DNA from: Allantophomopsis cytisporea
Taxonomy: Eukaryota > Ascomycota > Leotiomycetes > Phacidiales > Phacidiaceae
Direction of reading: 5' to 3'
Assembly (NCBI GenBank): GCA_024752435.1
Contig: CP103021.1
Coordinates: forward strand, 868,001 to 932,000
DNA length: 64,000 bases
Within the stretch, counting starts at the first letter, position 1. Each line of letters begins with the position of its first letter. Below, one piece after another: positions 1 to 12,286 of the stretch. Position numbers and translations under genes: made by a program. The notes beneath the pieces were generated by a model, which saw nothing but the letters and a program-made list of their open reading frames with translations, was not told the DNA's origin and did not search any database.

Positions 1-1214
1 AGCATTCCGTACAGTATCGGTTACTTCAGACGTCATGTATGTCCACCGTAATGCACTTAAAGGTGCATAAGATAATTTCCTCAGTCCACGGACAAGTTTC
101 CATTCAGCATGACTACTGCGCACGCAGATGCTCGTTATTGACTGACTAACCTGTCATATTCAATAAATAGATCGGTACTATCTGTACGTTGTTGTAGCGT
201 AAATAATACTTTGAACGGGGATCCACTCTCGAACGCACACAAACACAACAGTAGAATTCGAGAGATCGCATATCGTCCGGAGAGGATTTCCGAGTGCAGG
301 ATCAGCAAGCCTATAGATCCTGCTACACACCTTTGTTTAGTCGAGAGCGAAATATAAATGGATATTCATAGGATAGGCCCAGGAGAGATCTCGCGCACTC
401 TGATTGAGACTGGGGAAAGACGAGTGATGAGTAAGTGAGTGAGCCCACGCGAGGGAGCGCCACAAAGCTTATTTTTATGGATATTTATATGTGGCGTAAT
501 GAATCTAGTGGCGCGCCACGATATACAGGTCTTTTCCATGAAGAAAGTTGCCTTAGGTGCTTGTCATCAAGTAGAGCATCTGATTGATGATCCGTCTTGT
601 TGTTGGAATCGGAGCCATGAACTATGAGAACGAGTACTGTGAGCTGTACGAGATGGCACAAAAAGCGATAAAGTCATCTACAGAAATAGAATCGTTCAAA
701 GAACGCACGCTGATTATAAGCTTCCAAGTTATCAAGAACAGTGGAATTATCTAGAGCCATATTGTTTTAAAATGCTCCGCCCATGGAAGGTGTGAGCGGG
801 TATGGAGACGCTGGGACTATATCGTATGTCTTTCATTGATAGTGGGCGGCTGAACTCCTATGGAATTCTTGAACTAGGTTTCTTTTTACGCACAAAACAA
901 GTCTTCCATGGTGCTCATGTTCCGTGGTACTAGTTGAGCTACATCCTCAAATCCACTAGACTCACAATAAGGGACACTATAAAGTATTCTGATTATTAAG
1001 TGACATGTGCATAATCTACATACATCTCATCATACACCAATCTGTCACATAGCCGCGACCAGTTCAGGAGAACCCTATATTATTGAGGGTAAACACTATA
1101 CCCTACTACATGCTCTGAGTTATGAAATTCACGGAATTCATATATTTATAGCATCATTTATGTACTGCCAGCTTTCACACGGGTATGAACACAATAAGAT
1201 ACATAGTACTCTAA
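1..1214. other. Intergenic, no gene seen
   Basis: About 1.2 kb downstream of the XPF gene with no supported gene. The longest open frames (439-627 and 1007-1237, plus strand) are short, have no recognisable motif and no paired splice sites. I see no tRNA, rRNA or inverted-repeat structure. It probably includes the 3' UTR of the XPF transcript close to 1214. Confidence 0.5.
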
Positions 1215-4073
1215 CTACTCAAGCACACTCCTATTAAAGAACCTCCAAATCTGCCTAGCGGCCTCCTTTCCCACAGCAGGCTCTAACTCCCTCTCACTCA
1301 TATTAGCAACTTCACTCAAGCTACCCGCCTCCAGCACTAGATTCTTAAGATTCTTCGGAGTGATACCCGGTACAATGCGCAGCATATCTTGTGGCTCACG
1401 ATTGAACACCTGATCCTCAGCACTCTCGCCTCCCTGAAGACCAATGCGCACAGCAGTCAACGGGTCCGGTTCCTCCTGCTGGGTTTTGAGGCTCTCGAAA
1501 ATCTCGGCCGTCTGGTAGGGTGAGGAGGACCAGATGATTCGGAGTTTTGGAAAGGCGAGGGTGAGGAGGACGAGCTTTGACTGTAAGTCTGAGGCGGACG
1601 CAGACATAGATGAGATTGTGCCAGAGAGATCGGCAAAGGGTTCGAGCGTGAAGGACTTATTTTGGTCGAATTCGATCAGCAGCATAGGGTCAGAGTAGTG
1701 TTGAAGCATTGTCTCCGCTTGGTTGTAGAGACGTCCGTCTTTAAAAGAGGAGATCAGGTCTTTGATCGACTTGCGCTCAATGCAGATGCTTGGCGAGAGA
1801 ATGTAGTCGCCAACTGTCAGCATACAGGGCACTATTACCATTGACCGCCCGTGTAAGAGTGAAGGGAGGGATGAGCGGAATTCTCGCACGTCCACGATTA
1901 CGCGTGGTGGCTGGGCGGTCGCTGCTAGACGTCCGCCTCCTGCTATGCGTGTATTAATGGTTCGCAGAAAGGCTTCTTGGGGATCTTCAACACCATGTGC
2001 TTCCATGCCCAGTGTGACCGTCATATTGGCCTTCTCCTTAACAAGTCGAGTGAATGCATCTTTTTCTCGACGTACGGAAGACAGGTATCTCTGTTCCTCA
2101 ACGCTACCGCCGTAGTAGAGAAAATACGCTCGTACATTTCGGTCATTGTGTGAAGATCGATACACTTCTATGCGGCGAATGAACGCTGCATCAGGCTCAT
2201 ACATGATGATATATCGTGGCTTTACCTCTTCCAAAATATGTTCATCCATATCGCCATCATAAGCATGGATCACCACAAGATCATTCATTTCGTAAAGCTC
2301 GTAGAAATCTTCCATGTCGTCAAGAGGGTCGGCCACCACCTCCCCTTTTTGTGATACCTCATTCTCTGTCGGCCGAATATCAGAGAGGAGAGTCTGTACA
2401 TGCATTTCCTTGTCTTCCACGATTTGTAGACTTCCAGTGGCATTTCTTGTCGGTGCCGAACCAGTGGTGCCTCCACCTCGAATTCTTCTTCTCTTATTCG
2501 CAGGTGCCTTGCCTCTATAGCTGTTGTTTGAACCGCTCCTGGTGTCAGACGCACCGCTGAGTGCTTTCTGGTTCTCAGCAAACAGAGAGGCGCTGATCTT
2601 AGCAAATTCTCTCTTCCACTTCAGGTAGTCCCGAAGCTTTCGCCTCATCATGAAAGCAGCCGACGGCTCACTTGCAGTATCTTCATCGTCTGTTTCATTG
2701 GTTTCTGGCTTCACATGCATTGTCTGAAGATACTCGCGTAGCTGACGAGTCGTTGCAGTGTCATTACACATGATGAGTATCGTACCATTCGAATCATCCC
2801 GGAGAATTGGATTGAAATACATGTCTGTCTCAATCTCATTGAGAATTTCAGCAAGTAATGCCCATTTCGGTTGCTCTTCCAACACAGGACGTAAAGCATC
2901 AACAGCCGCACCATCCGTTCCAGCTCCTTTGTTATCTTTCCCAGTATATACTCTTCGTTTTGCAGATTGGAAGATAGTTTGTGCAGCATCCAAGAAGAGC
3001 CATGGCGATTGGTTCTGTCTAGTTGATCCAGGTGGAGGGGAGTGCGCCGCTAGTACTGTTTCTAAATGCCGATTGAAGTTGACTGCGTCATAAGTGAGTA
3101 GTGATGACAGAATCCCACGCAGCACAGTCAAGTCGTTGACTATTTGTTTAGTCTTCCAACTAACACGATGCCAAACTGGATCTAACTGACGACGAACGAT
3201 TGTATCAAAGTTCTTGTGTAAAGCGCTGTCCATGTTCCAATCCTCCATTTCGAGGCCACTGTTTCCCTTCTTCAGTTCACTTATACTGACCTCCACACAC
3301 TCTAATATGGCATTTTGAATATCCCTCATAGATTCTGTCATTGGTACTTCATACTCAATGACTTCAGCCTTCTTCTTGCCCTCCAAAGATTTCGAGATTG
3401 TAATATGGTATCGAGGCCAGAGTGAGGCCTTTCGTAGGAATAGATTTCGGATCATCGTAGACAAGGGCGCAAAGCCTGTTGTGAATGGTTCAGGGTTGTC
3501 CGAGAAAGCCTTCAAAAAGCCAACCTTGTTCCTCTGTCTATATATTCGCAGTATAAATGCTTCAAGCGATGTGGCAACAACACGGTCTGCGTGAAGCACT
3601 ACGACACCAGTAATCATCTCCGGATCCAACAGACTTGTAAGCAAGTCTACGACGAGGATTCTCGATGTGACACTGAATATCCCTCCTTGCGCATACATCT
3701 TTTCTCGCGTAGGGACGCTCATAAGGTCCGTATTGACGACACTGAGGCCTCGGGCTTGGAGTGATCTGCTAATGGCAGCATGCTCTGCTAAAGCCTCGCC
3801 CAACCAGCCATTCTCCCGATCATCTGCTCCGACTATCACAATGAGGTTGTTTCCGGCGGCATCGTAGCTGTGAAGGAGATTGGTCACGATCCGAAGGAGT
3901 CCGAGACCTCGTGCAAGAATGAGTAGCTCATCTTCTTCGCGGAGCTCTGTATAGATGTCCTGTTGGAATTCCTTATTACAGTAAGCATTTAATTTTTATT
4001 CCGAGGCGGTTTGCAGACATACCAAAGGTAGTGAAAGCTTCACTTGCTGTACTTCATTATCACCAGAAGGCAT
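1215..4073 (-). CDS. RAD1: XPF/Rad1-type structure-specific DNA endonuclease
   Basis: Catalytic subunit of the XPF-ERCC1 (yeast Rad1-Rad10) nuclease. This enzyme cuts 5' of lesions in nucleotide-excision repair and acts in single-strand annealing and crosslink repair in the nucleus. Two exons are deduced: 4073-4023 and 3971-1215, joined across a 51-bp intron (GT at 4022-4021, AG at 3973-3972), giving about 935 residues. The short first exon encodes a typical Rad1 N-terminus, and exon 2 opens with EFQQDIYTELREEDELL. The N-terminal two thirds is the degenerate SF2 helicase-like region. The ERCC4 nuclease signature GDYILSPSICIERKSIKDL lies near residues 735-755 and keeps the catalytic ERKx3D motif. 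A helix-hairpin-helix pair (RIVPGITPKNLKNL to the end) closes the protein. Domain order and length match the family. An out-of-frame upstream ATG overlaps the start (see findings). Confidence 0.95.
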
Positions 4074-4539
4074 TGGAGGCAGTCATACTCTCCAAGCGAC
4101 GCGACGAGATCCACTTAAATAGTTTTCAGTGGCCTAGAAAAAGATATGGAGAGTCGTTATGAAGCATCGGAATCATGAAATCATGAAATGACAAGGTAGG
4201 TAGAAAAGGCTGGAACGATGATTTGTCTGGGGAAGGCTGACAACTAAAACGACATGCGCCTTGGAGCCTAGCACGATACTATCAATTACAGCTACTTTGA
4301 GCCAATCAGCTATCACGACGTCATGGTCTGTAAGACGTGCGGGATATTGATCATGAATGGTGGACATATGCGGAGTTCTCATATTTGTATTTATATTCCA
4401 CGTCTCCTCATCTACTCTTTCTCTCGTAAACCAACCATCGTTTTAAAAGGCAAAAATCGAAAACACAAAATCATTGTGAATCATACTCATACTCCAAAAC
4501 CCAATACAAGATCAGATCTCACAAACACCAACCATCAAC
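4074..4539. promoter_or_regulatory. Shared divergent promoter region, XPF / small protein
   Basis: A 466-bp interval separates the XPF start (minus) from the small-protein start (plus), so both promoters must lie here. The plus-side leader is rich in pyrimidines and then in CA/ACA runs just before the ATG, as is usual for fungal 5' UTRs. No specific factor site could be assigned by eye. Confidence 0.4.
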
Positions 4540-4794
4540 ATGCCTGCCGGACCAGACGAGACTGATAACCACAAGGTTGGAGCTATCACCGAACACGTTA
4601 TGAAGAACTCATCTTCTAAAACCGACAACAATGCCAGTACGCATCCGCTCCACAATGATGGTGAGCCTAAGGGCGACAAAGTCGAGATCCGTCACCATCA
4701 GGCAAACCCAGGACCCGTTATTTCAGACAATCTGCCCGGAGAAGAGGGTACCAAGGAGGAGCGACAGGCGAAGACTAAGGCTCTGAACCAGTAA
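4540..4794 (+). CDS. Small hydrophilic protein of unknown function
   Basis: An intronless 84-residue frame beginning MPAGPDETDNHK and ending KTKALNQ. The start sits in a good fungal context (CATCAACATGCC). The composition is strongly polar and charged (D, E, K, N, H) with no cysteine, signal peptide or membrane segment, so it is probably soluble and disordered. A C-terminal stretch with NPGPVISDNLPGEEGTKEER resembles small conserved ascomycete proteins I recall only as hypothetical. No function is proposed. The good leader, the clean frame and the divergent pairing with XPF support a real gene. Confidence 0.7.
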   Translation: MPAGPDETDNHKVGAITEHVMKNSSSKTDNNASTHPLHNDGEPKGDKVEIRHHQANPGPVISDNLPGEEGTKEERQAKTKALNQ

Positions 4795-5735
4795 GGTCAT
4801 CTCATGTGAGTTTGTTTGACAAGTTTTGCATTCTCTTATAAACAACATATACTGATGGTCTTGAAGGAAGCCGAAGATGTGATACTTTCGGGATGAGAAT
4901 ATTTAAGAAATAGGCACAACGGTACATTCACTACGACTCTTACGAGGAATCCACGAGGCATCATGACAATTCTTAGCCGGTAAATCATGGTCTTGAAAGG
5001 CGTCAATTCGAAGGATTTGGGATCATGTTCAAGCTGTATTTAGGTATCAAGACATGTTTTATTGCTGTTGCCTGACCATGTCGATGAACCCCGCCAACCT
5101 TGATGACGTACTCCTACAATATGTACGGGCACAACTATTGCCATGCCAAGAGGAAAGACTTGTAGAGAATATGTGAACACAATGGTTATTCTTTAATGAC
5201 TTTGCCAATTAGACATTATTGGAGAGAATAAAACAGAAAAAACAATCGCTTCGAGTTGTTTATAAGAATAGGATGAACTGAAGGTCAAGACTTCGTGGGT
5301 CCACTTCGTATCGATTTGTTCGTGCGTGCGTAGTGCTTGGTGTGGCTGAGATTTGATGTGGCTAGTATTGGTATTAAGAACCCAAAGCACCCGTACTTTG
5401 GCGCTACCATGTGTACGTAGTATCTCGTCAGGTAACCCGCGATACTCTCTAGCTGTGAGGCATCCAGACGATCGTGACAACTTGCACCATATAACAAGAT
5501 TGTGCCCTCAACTCTCGCAACTCTGCTACGCACTCTTACCCACTCACACCATCACGACCCTATAACGGAAGTGTACGGGGACTTTCAATGCCTTGTGCTC
5601 AACAACGGAATCCGAGCTCATAGACAACCCCGCCTAAACGGCTCCTAGAAGACCATAGAACAACGAAACATCGGCTGAGTTTCCCTGGATGCTCATACGA
5701 GAGGACTCTCACCTCTAAGGAACAACCTTCGCAAA
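4795..5735. other. Intergenic between small protein and WASP gene
   Basis: About 940 bp. The first few hundred bases are likely 3' UTR of the small gene; the last 100 or so are the WASP leader. Short open frames on both strands at 5193-5565 overlap each other and carry no motif. Nothing else is recognised. Confidence 0.4.
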
Positions 5736-7637
5736 ATGATCTCTATATTGTCGGACGATGACAAGGAGACGGTCAAGCGCATGGTCCCTAAGGCCTCGAA
5801 TAAAATCCAGGCTGTTGCAGTTGCCAGACTCTACGTTGCTTACCCTAATCGAGGAAGGTGGACTTATACTGGGCTCCAAGGAGCAGCAGTCTTGTCAAAT
5901 GATCTGATCGGGAATACCTTCTGGCTGAAATTGGTTGACATATCGGTAGGAACCCTTATTGTTGAACCCCTCTTGCGCGATAGCGAATACTAACTCCGAA
6001 AAGTCGACCAATCGAGGTGTAATATGGGATCAAGAAATATACGACACGTTTTCCTATAACCAAGATCGGACATTCTTTCACACTTTCGAGACGGAAGAAT
6101 GTCTAGCGGGACTTTCGTTCGTCGATGAGAAGGAAGCGAAGACATTTCTGAAGAAGATGCATGACAGGGAAAAGAATGCCAGCAAAGCAACAAAAGCAAA
6201 CCCATTTGGAGGATCTGCCCCAGCTCCCCAGAAGCATGGAATACTGGGAGGTCTTTTTGGTCATCGAAACACTGCTCCGGTGCAGGCAGCTACTCCCCCG
6301 GAATCGCCCCGAATGTATGCACCAACATTACCACATGCTCCAGTTATGAATGGTTCAAAGTCCGAATACGCTGCGCTGGACGCTCTTGATCCAAACTGGA
6401 GGGAAACATGGGGAGAAGATCTACGGAACATGGGCATCACAGATGATCTGATTAGAGATAACCAGGACTTCATTGCCGATTATATCAAGGAACAACAAGC
6501 CAATGCACCAGCAACCAACGGCGCTGTGAGTGGTAGAGCACCTCCACCACCTCCACCCGCGGCGCCAAGAACACAGTCTTTAAGTCCACAACACACAGGT
6601 ACAAGCTCAAGCTCACGGCGTGGTGCACCACCTGCTCCGCCCCCAGCAAGAAGGTCGAAGGGAGACAGCCTCAATCGACAAGACACACCCCCCCGCGAGC
6701 CCTCGCCTCCACGTGGTCCACCACCTCCAAGGTTCGCTGCCCCTCCACCTATTCCGGATGCAGGAAAATTCGCTGGCTCGAGAGCTCCGCCGCCGCCAGC
6801 ACGAGCTCGAGGAACGTCCGTGTCAACCCCAGGTCCTCCTCCTCCACCTCGACCGGCGAAGACTCCTATCGATGACCACGAGTCAGACGCTGGATTTAGA
6901 GTGCCTCCGCCATTCACTGGGCAGAGGGCTGTTTCTGGCCCTCCAGCTCCTCCTAGTCGAGGCCCTGTTCCACCTCCACCTCCTGCGAGGAACGAGCCAT
7001 CACATGCAGCTCATGCTGCTCCTCCTGCTGGACTTCCGCCTCCACTTCCACCCAAAACGCCAAATGCTCCAGCCTCAAGCGCGCCGCCTTTGCCTCCTCC
7101 GATGCCAGGAGCCGGCCGCGCAGTCCCACCACCGCCTCCTAGAGACAATGGCGCACCAGGAGGTGCACCCCCACCACCTCCTCCACCACCTCCTTTACCC
7201 TCTTCGAGCGCTCCTCCGCCTCCTCCATTACCATCAGGAGGACCACCACCTCCTGGTCCTCCACCACCTCCAGGTGGTGGACCACCTGCACCCCCACCGC
7301 CTGCTTTGCCAGCACCTACTGGTGATCGCAGCAACTTGCTTGCTGGTATCCAGGCCGCTGGTGGAATTGGTGCACTCAAAAAGGTGGACAGAACTCAAGT
7401 AAGAGACAGAAGTGCTGCTATGGTCCCTGGAGCTGCCGAACCTGCGTCTGGCGGAGCTGCTTCTGGTGGTGCTGCTGCTGGCGGTGGTGGCGGTGGTCTT
7501 GCTGACGCTTTGGCCGCAGCGTTGAACAAGCGGAAGCAGAAGGTTTCCGCAAGTGGTGAGTTACATATCAGTATTATATTTGGCGATTACTTGCTAACGA
7601 TTTTGCAGACGACGAGGCAGATGATGATGATTGGTAG
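5736..7637 (+). CDS. LAS17: WASP/Las17-type Arp2/3 activator
   Basis: Actin nucleation-promoting factor of the Wiskott-Aldrich syndrome protein family. It activates the Arp2/3 complex at cortical endocytic patches. Three exons are deduced: 5736-5945, 6004-7555 and 7609-7637, giving 596 residues. Intron 1 has a TACTAAC branch point at about 5988; intron 2 has TTGCTAACG before TTTTGCAG. The WH1/EVH1 domain spans roughly residues 10-125 (FWLKLVDIS across the splice, then VIWDQEIYDTFSYNQ). A very proline-rich region with many poly-P tracts for SH3 and profilin partners fills about 190-505. A WH2 actin-binding motif (SNLLAGIQAAGGIGALKKV) lies near 510-530. The acidic tail DDEADDDDW, including the invariant Trp, comes entirely from exon 3. 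Domain order and length match Las17. Continuing through intron 2 would replace the acidic tail. Confidence 0.96.
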
Positions 7638-8197
7638 ATGAGAGCGTGCAGAGCATTGGATTCAGGTGACACAGTGCAGATCTATAAGGCGCATGGTTTG
7701 GGAAAGATTTTGACGGTGCCGCGATGAAGCAAACCATTGCTTGAGTTCAACGTACTCAAGTATTGTAGTGTAGTCTGAGATTATAACTGTTTAGGAGTTA
7801 GACTGAATCCAAATCTTTTGGGTTTGGGAATTTATAATCCTTCTTCCAATATGCGCCTACATGGAATGTGTTGGGATCTGGCCTAAGTTCCAACAGAACA
7901 AACGGAAGCCCAAGTGTTTTGGATTACAATCACTGGTTCACTCAAGGATGTCTAGATATAGTAAATCTATTGCATTGATTTATGAGAGTCCTGAGCGGTA
8001 TGCCTACAGCGTCTCTCCCACTGCAAACACACCACCCAGTCAAAAAAAAGTCCACACCACTGTCGAGTTTCCTATTGAAGATTGAGAGAGAAGACAGTAT
8101 ACCACCAGCCGATGACAACCCCACCCCATTCATCAGCCAATACCAGAACATGCCTGAAGCGTAGCGCATGTCCGCAAAAGAGCCGCAAAGGCAACCC
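7638..8197. other. Convergent 3' regions of WASP and eIF1A genes
   Basis: A 560-bp tail-to-tail interval. It must contain the two 3' UTRs and polyadenylation sites. The open frames at 7861-8164 have no motif. Nothing else is seen. Confidence 0.4.
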
Positions 8198-8883
8198 TTA
8201 GATATCATCGACATCAACGACACCACCCTCCTCCTCCTCAGAGGATCTATCCTCGTCGAACTCGAAGTTGCAGTCTCCATCACCCTCCTGGCCGTAAGTA
8301 TCCGTCTCGTTGATCTTGGCGGACTCAGGAAGCTCGCCGTAAGCCTTGAGCGAACGGGCCTCGTCGGCGCTGTACTTGAGGATCACATCTCCCTTCTCGT
8401 CCTGGTAGTCACGTAGCGACAACAAGATGATGTCTCCCTGGTTGATCCACACCTTCTTGCGCAGCTTGCCGCGGATATGTGCCAGTCGCTTGGTGCCGTC
8501 GAAGCAGAGCGCTTCCAGACGTCCGTTACCCAACATCTTGAGAACCTGTGCGTATTCTAAGATCGTGAATTAGTCGTGTTTCCTTCTTCGGTGACCGAGG
8601 TACCCAGCCCCCAATAAATGGGCTGGACCTAAGCCGGCTTCGTGGATGCTGCTCACCTTGACCTTCCTCCTTGAATGTCAACTCGCGCTTCTCATTGTCG
8701 TTCTCGTTCTTTCCACGACGTCTGTTCTTTCCTCCCTATATGTCACAACCCATCAGTACCAGTCCAACGAACAAGAATCTTTACCCGCGGATTTTTTTTT
8801 CTTTCACGTAGCATATACTCTGGATCAGAGCGAGGGCTTTGGATTTGGTAGGTCATTCTTACTTTTCCCTTGTTCTTAGGCAT
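8198..8883 (-). CDS. TIF11: Translation initiation factor eIF1A
   Basis: eIF1A binds the 40S ribosomal A site, promotes scanning and start-codon choice, and recruits eIF5B. Three exons are deduced: 8883-8863 (MPKNKGK), 8735-8657 and 8556-8198, giving 152 residues. Both introns follow GT-AG, and the junctions restore the family sequence GGKNRRRGKNEN and GQEYAQVLKMLGNGR. The basic N-terminal tail is followed by the S1-like OB fold (about residues 30-110, with RLAHIRGKLRKKVWI), then an acidic C-terminal tail ending DVDDI. That matches the conserved DIDDI end used for eIF5B contact. Length and layout are normal for the family. Confidence 0.97.
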
Positions 8884-9991
8884 ATTGACGGTCGCTGTCT
8901 CGGCTTAGGAGACTGGAGTCGATATGTTGTTGTTGTTGGGTTGTGGTTGTAAGAGAGAGGGCGAGCGCTCGTCAGTGTGTGGCACTGGTGTTATGTGCGG
9001 GCGGCTGGTGGATCTGACGCTTGTGCGGGCCTTTCTTTCACGGTGGGGAAGGGAATTTGTGCTGAGACTGAGACTGTGACTGTGACTGTGAGTGACTGCG
9101 ACTGTGACCCGAGACTGACGCACATGTGTGATGAGTCAGCAGGAGAGAATACCTTAATGATAGGGCAAGCAAGGCTGAGGGGTTTGGAGGATGCGCGATA
9201 CCGTTCCTAGGTATTGATTACCTATAGGGTACCTAGGTAAGGTACATACTCTTGACACTGAGAACCTGGACAGATAGACAACAAGCTCCTTGGCTGTGGC
9301 TATGAACTTCCTTCCTACTACTTGATGAGATGAGTGTTCGTCGCTTCAAGGTAGAACTATTTCCACTATAAGAAAATAGTAGAAACTAGAAGGAAAGAAT
9401 AGCAAAAAGAAGCCTCTTTGGTAGGATATGATTGCGTCGTCAAGGAAGTTAGGCTTCAAGTAAGGTAGCAGCTCGTACTTAAAATATATAAGACGTGAAA
9501 ATGTCAGTTGTAAAAGCCCTATAAGATTGTAGCAGTTACAAAAATTGAGTATAGATAGATAAGAGTAAAAAGGAATACAAAGATACTAGAAGACAACTAT
9601 TAGGGTACAAGTAGTTATATTCTCCTCATAATAAGATAGGAAAAATGAAAGACACCCTAATGAAGACCGTTAATACAACCCTTCACTGTTTAGTATATGA
9701 ATAAAGACTTATCACGATATTGAATGACTGTGTCGGTAGAAATTATTCTGTGGGAAGTGTTCACATACCAAGGCCAGAAGTCTAAGTCCCTTTCATTTAC
9801 GGCGGGCCAAATGATGATCAACCTTAAGTCCTGGTCAGGGTCGTCTCTACTGTAACGTACTACTGCGTACCTTGAGCAAGCTCATAGAGCCTCGCGTCGC
9901 CAGTCGCAATCAAGCACTTGGCACTGAGCATTGGTTGCAACTCAACACCACAGCATAAACCTCTCCAATTCACTTACGACACAACTTCGCC
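8884..9991. other. Divergent intergenic region, eIF1A / Chs5, with AT-rich decayed stretch
   Basis: About 1.1 kb between two divergent genes. Bases 9060-9115 are a low-complexity GACTGT/GAGACT tract near the eIF1A leader. From about 9360 to 9760 the sequence turns AT- and TAG-rich, a texture typical of RIP-mutated repeat DNA, with no open frame and no recognisable element. The last 100 bases are presumably the Chs5 leader. No specific regulatory site was assigned. Confidence 0.35.
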
Positions 9992-11293
9992 ATGTTGATT
10001 TCATTGACAGTTGGCAAGGTCGACGCCGGCGTGGCCGTGTTACTCACACAAGATAAACGTCTAGTAAAGCGCCTGCGGCATTCGGCCACATAAACCTTCC
10101 CAGCCTCGCAGCAGCTAACCACGTATCAGATCGAGTTCCCATCAATTCTACTCCCACCAAACATCACTTCCGGTAGTATTGTCGATATTACCGTCGCCAG
10201 AAACCAAAAATCCGAGGCAAAGTGCCAGAGCAATTTCCTCGCCCTCCAGGATTCCATTTTCCACTCCTTTGGAGCCTCTGAACCCGCTACGCCCGTACTC
10301 CGTTGTCGAAATGCTACGCAGACTTCTGTCGTCCTCGAATGGGACCCCATCGAAGCGGCTACCGCGGATGTCATCTCTCTATCTCTCTTCCGCAATGGCC
10401 AGAAGGCAGGCAACATTCCTAAACCCATGGAAAATAGCAGTACGAAGATCTCAGGACTGGGCGTTGATAGCGAATATACCTTCTATCTGGTATTGAGAAC
10501 CACTGCTGGAACATTCACGAGCGATAAGGTCGTTGTCAGAACACATAAGATGACTGATCTCTCTGGAATCACTATCACACCTGGTATTCTTCCTGCGCAG
10601 CTGAGAGAGAGTCTCACGAAGGCGGTGGAGCGTATTGGTGCGAAGCTCGCGGATAGTGTACGCATTGACACAACACACTTCGTTACTACGGAAGCTAGAG
10701 GTCTGGCATGGGAGAAAGCAGTGGAGCAGAACGTGCCTGTTGTGCGCCCAGAATGGGTAGAGGGCTGTGAAAGGGGTGGCAGGATTATGGGTGTGCGGGG
10801 GTACTATTTGGATGCTGATCCGAGACTTAGACAGATTCCTCAGGGGGTTGGAGTCACACCGCAAGAAGCACCGAGAACAGAGGTAACACAGAGCCAATCC
10901 ACTGTAAAAGATACAGAGCTTCCGGAGAGACCGAAGGAAAACGGTGCGGACGATGACGGTTCAGCAGCACCTACACCATTACCAAAGGATGATGAGAAGA
11001 AGGCAGCTGAGGAAGAAGATGAGAACGAGAAAGAAGAGAAAAAGGAGGAGGAAGAGGAAGAGGAGGAGGAGGAGGAAGAGGTGAAAGAGGAGCCAAAATC
11101 AAGAGTAGAAGATCGCGATGAGCAAAAGGTCGTCATACCTCCTACGGCTACCGAGCCTGAGCCTGAGCCCGAACCTGAATCAGAGACGAAAGGTTCTCCA
11201 GACACTTTGAGCCCTGGAGGGGAAAAGGAAGACAAAGAAAATGATGGATCAAAGACCCCAGGATCCGCTAGTTTCCAGGACGTTGCTCTCTAG
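9992..11293 (+). CDS. CHS5: Chs5-type exomer subunit (FN3-BRCT protein)
   Basis: Core subunit of the exomer coat that exports chitin synthase III and other cargo from the trans-Golgi to the cell surface. Two exons are deduced: 9992-10063 and 10130-11293 (intron 66 bp, branch GCTAAC, acceptor ATCAG), giving 411 residues. The start MLISLTVGKVDAGVAVLLTQDK and, after the splice, IEFPSILLPPNI match the Chs5 dimerisation region. A fibronectin type III fold follows (about residues 75-165, with TSVVLEWDP and KISGLGVDSEYTFYLVLR). Then comes a BRCT domain (about 168-262, ending VRPEWVEGCERGGRIMGVRG). The C-terminal 145 residues are low-complexity acidic/lysine-rich sequence with a poly-Glu run, as in other Chs5 proteins, and should be disordered. 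Confidence 0.95.
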
Positions 11294-11444
11294 ATAGATG
11301 TCTAGCCTATACTGTTGTACTAATATACCAAGAACGCCTGTTTTATTATGATTACAATACTTTTCCACAACCTTTTCCGATAATACACATATGCAAGTGA
11401 CTGCATCCTAGCCCAGCTCAAACCAACCAAGGAACTCCAAATAC

Positions 11445-12286
11445 TCAAGGCTTGATCTCCTCCCCTTTCCAATCCCAGCACATCCCCCGTCCCGTTAATC
11501 CAGTCGTATTAACAACCCCCACCATTTTCTCAACTGCAAATTGCGCATCAAACAACTTCCCCTCCTTCACGCCCCCCCAAAACTCCTTACTAAGCCCCGT
11601 CTTCACCGTCCCGGGATGATAGGCAATAGCCATAGCCCGGTCCTTGGACCTAATCTTCAAATGCAGGTCAAATGTCTTCGTGATACTATTAACAGCGGCC
11701 TTGCTCGCCCGATAACTATACCACCCCCCAAGCCCATTCTCACTCGTGCTGCCCACTCTCGCGCTCATTGTCGTCCACACCGCATGCGACGGTGCCCCTT
11801 CCTGGGAATCCAATGAGTCGGATTTCGTTGGGAGGAAGGCGCTAAAGTGCTTCATGAGGAGGAGGGGACCCAGCGTGTTGATCTGGAATGTGGACAGCGC
11901 GTCTGCGGCATCGATTTGGCCGGGCGCTTTCTCTGGGTGTAGAATACCTGGGATGGCGAATGCGAGGCGGAGATGGGAGTTCTTGGCACTAAATAGGGAC
12001 TGCGCTTCTGAAGCTGCGCTGGAGATTGAGGACTCGTCTACGAGCATTAGTTGATTCGTTTGGGATTTGATGTGGGATTTGGGGGACAGGTACCTGTCAC
12101 GTCGACTTTGAGGACGGTCAGACGCTTCGGATCGACAGATGGAAGGTCTTGGAGGAGGGACTTGGTAGTTCCTTGTGTGTCGGAGCGGGTTGTTGCTACG
12201 ATGGGCATGGATGTTGTCTGGAGAAGATGGCGGGTAAGGGCGTAGCCTATGCCACGGTTTGCAGGACATACAAGGGACCAAGCCAT
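11445..12286 (-). CDS. Short-chain dehydrogenase/reductase (SDR)
   Basis: NAD(P)-dependent oxidoreductase of the classical SDR fold; the substrate is unknown. Two exons are deduced: 12286-12094 and 12037-11445, with a 56-bp intron (GTACCT...CTAATGCTCGTAG) whose removal corrects the frame at VDVT|D, giving 261 residues. The N-terminus MAWSLVCPANRGIGYALTRHL carries the Rossmann glycine motif (NRGIG). INTLGPLLLMKHF corresponds to the central NxxG helix. The catalytic YxxxK is Tyr173-Lys177 in YSYRASKAAV, followed by YHPGTVKTGLSKEF. Length is normal. It sits tail-to-tail with Chs5, 151 bp away, with no pathway context. Confidence 0.9.

Noticed and set aside
6480..7379. Gly-rich minus-strand frames opposite the WASP proline region
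   Set aside because: They are the antisense of poly-proline codons in a real gene.
10840..11235. Ser-rich minus-strand frame
   Set aside because: Antisense shadow of the Glu-rich tail of Chs5.
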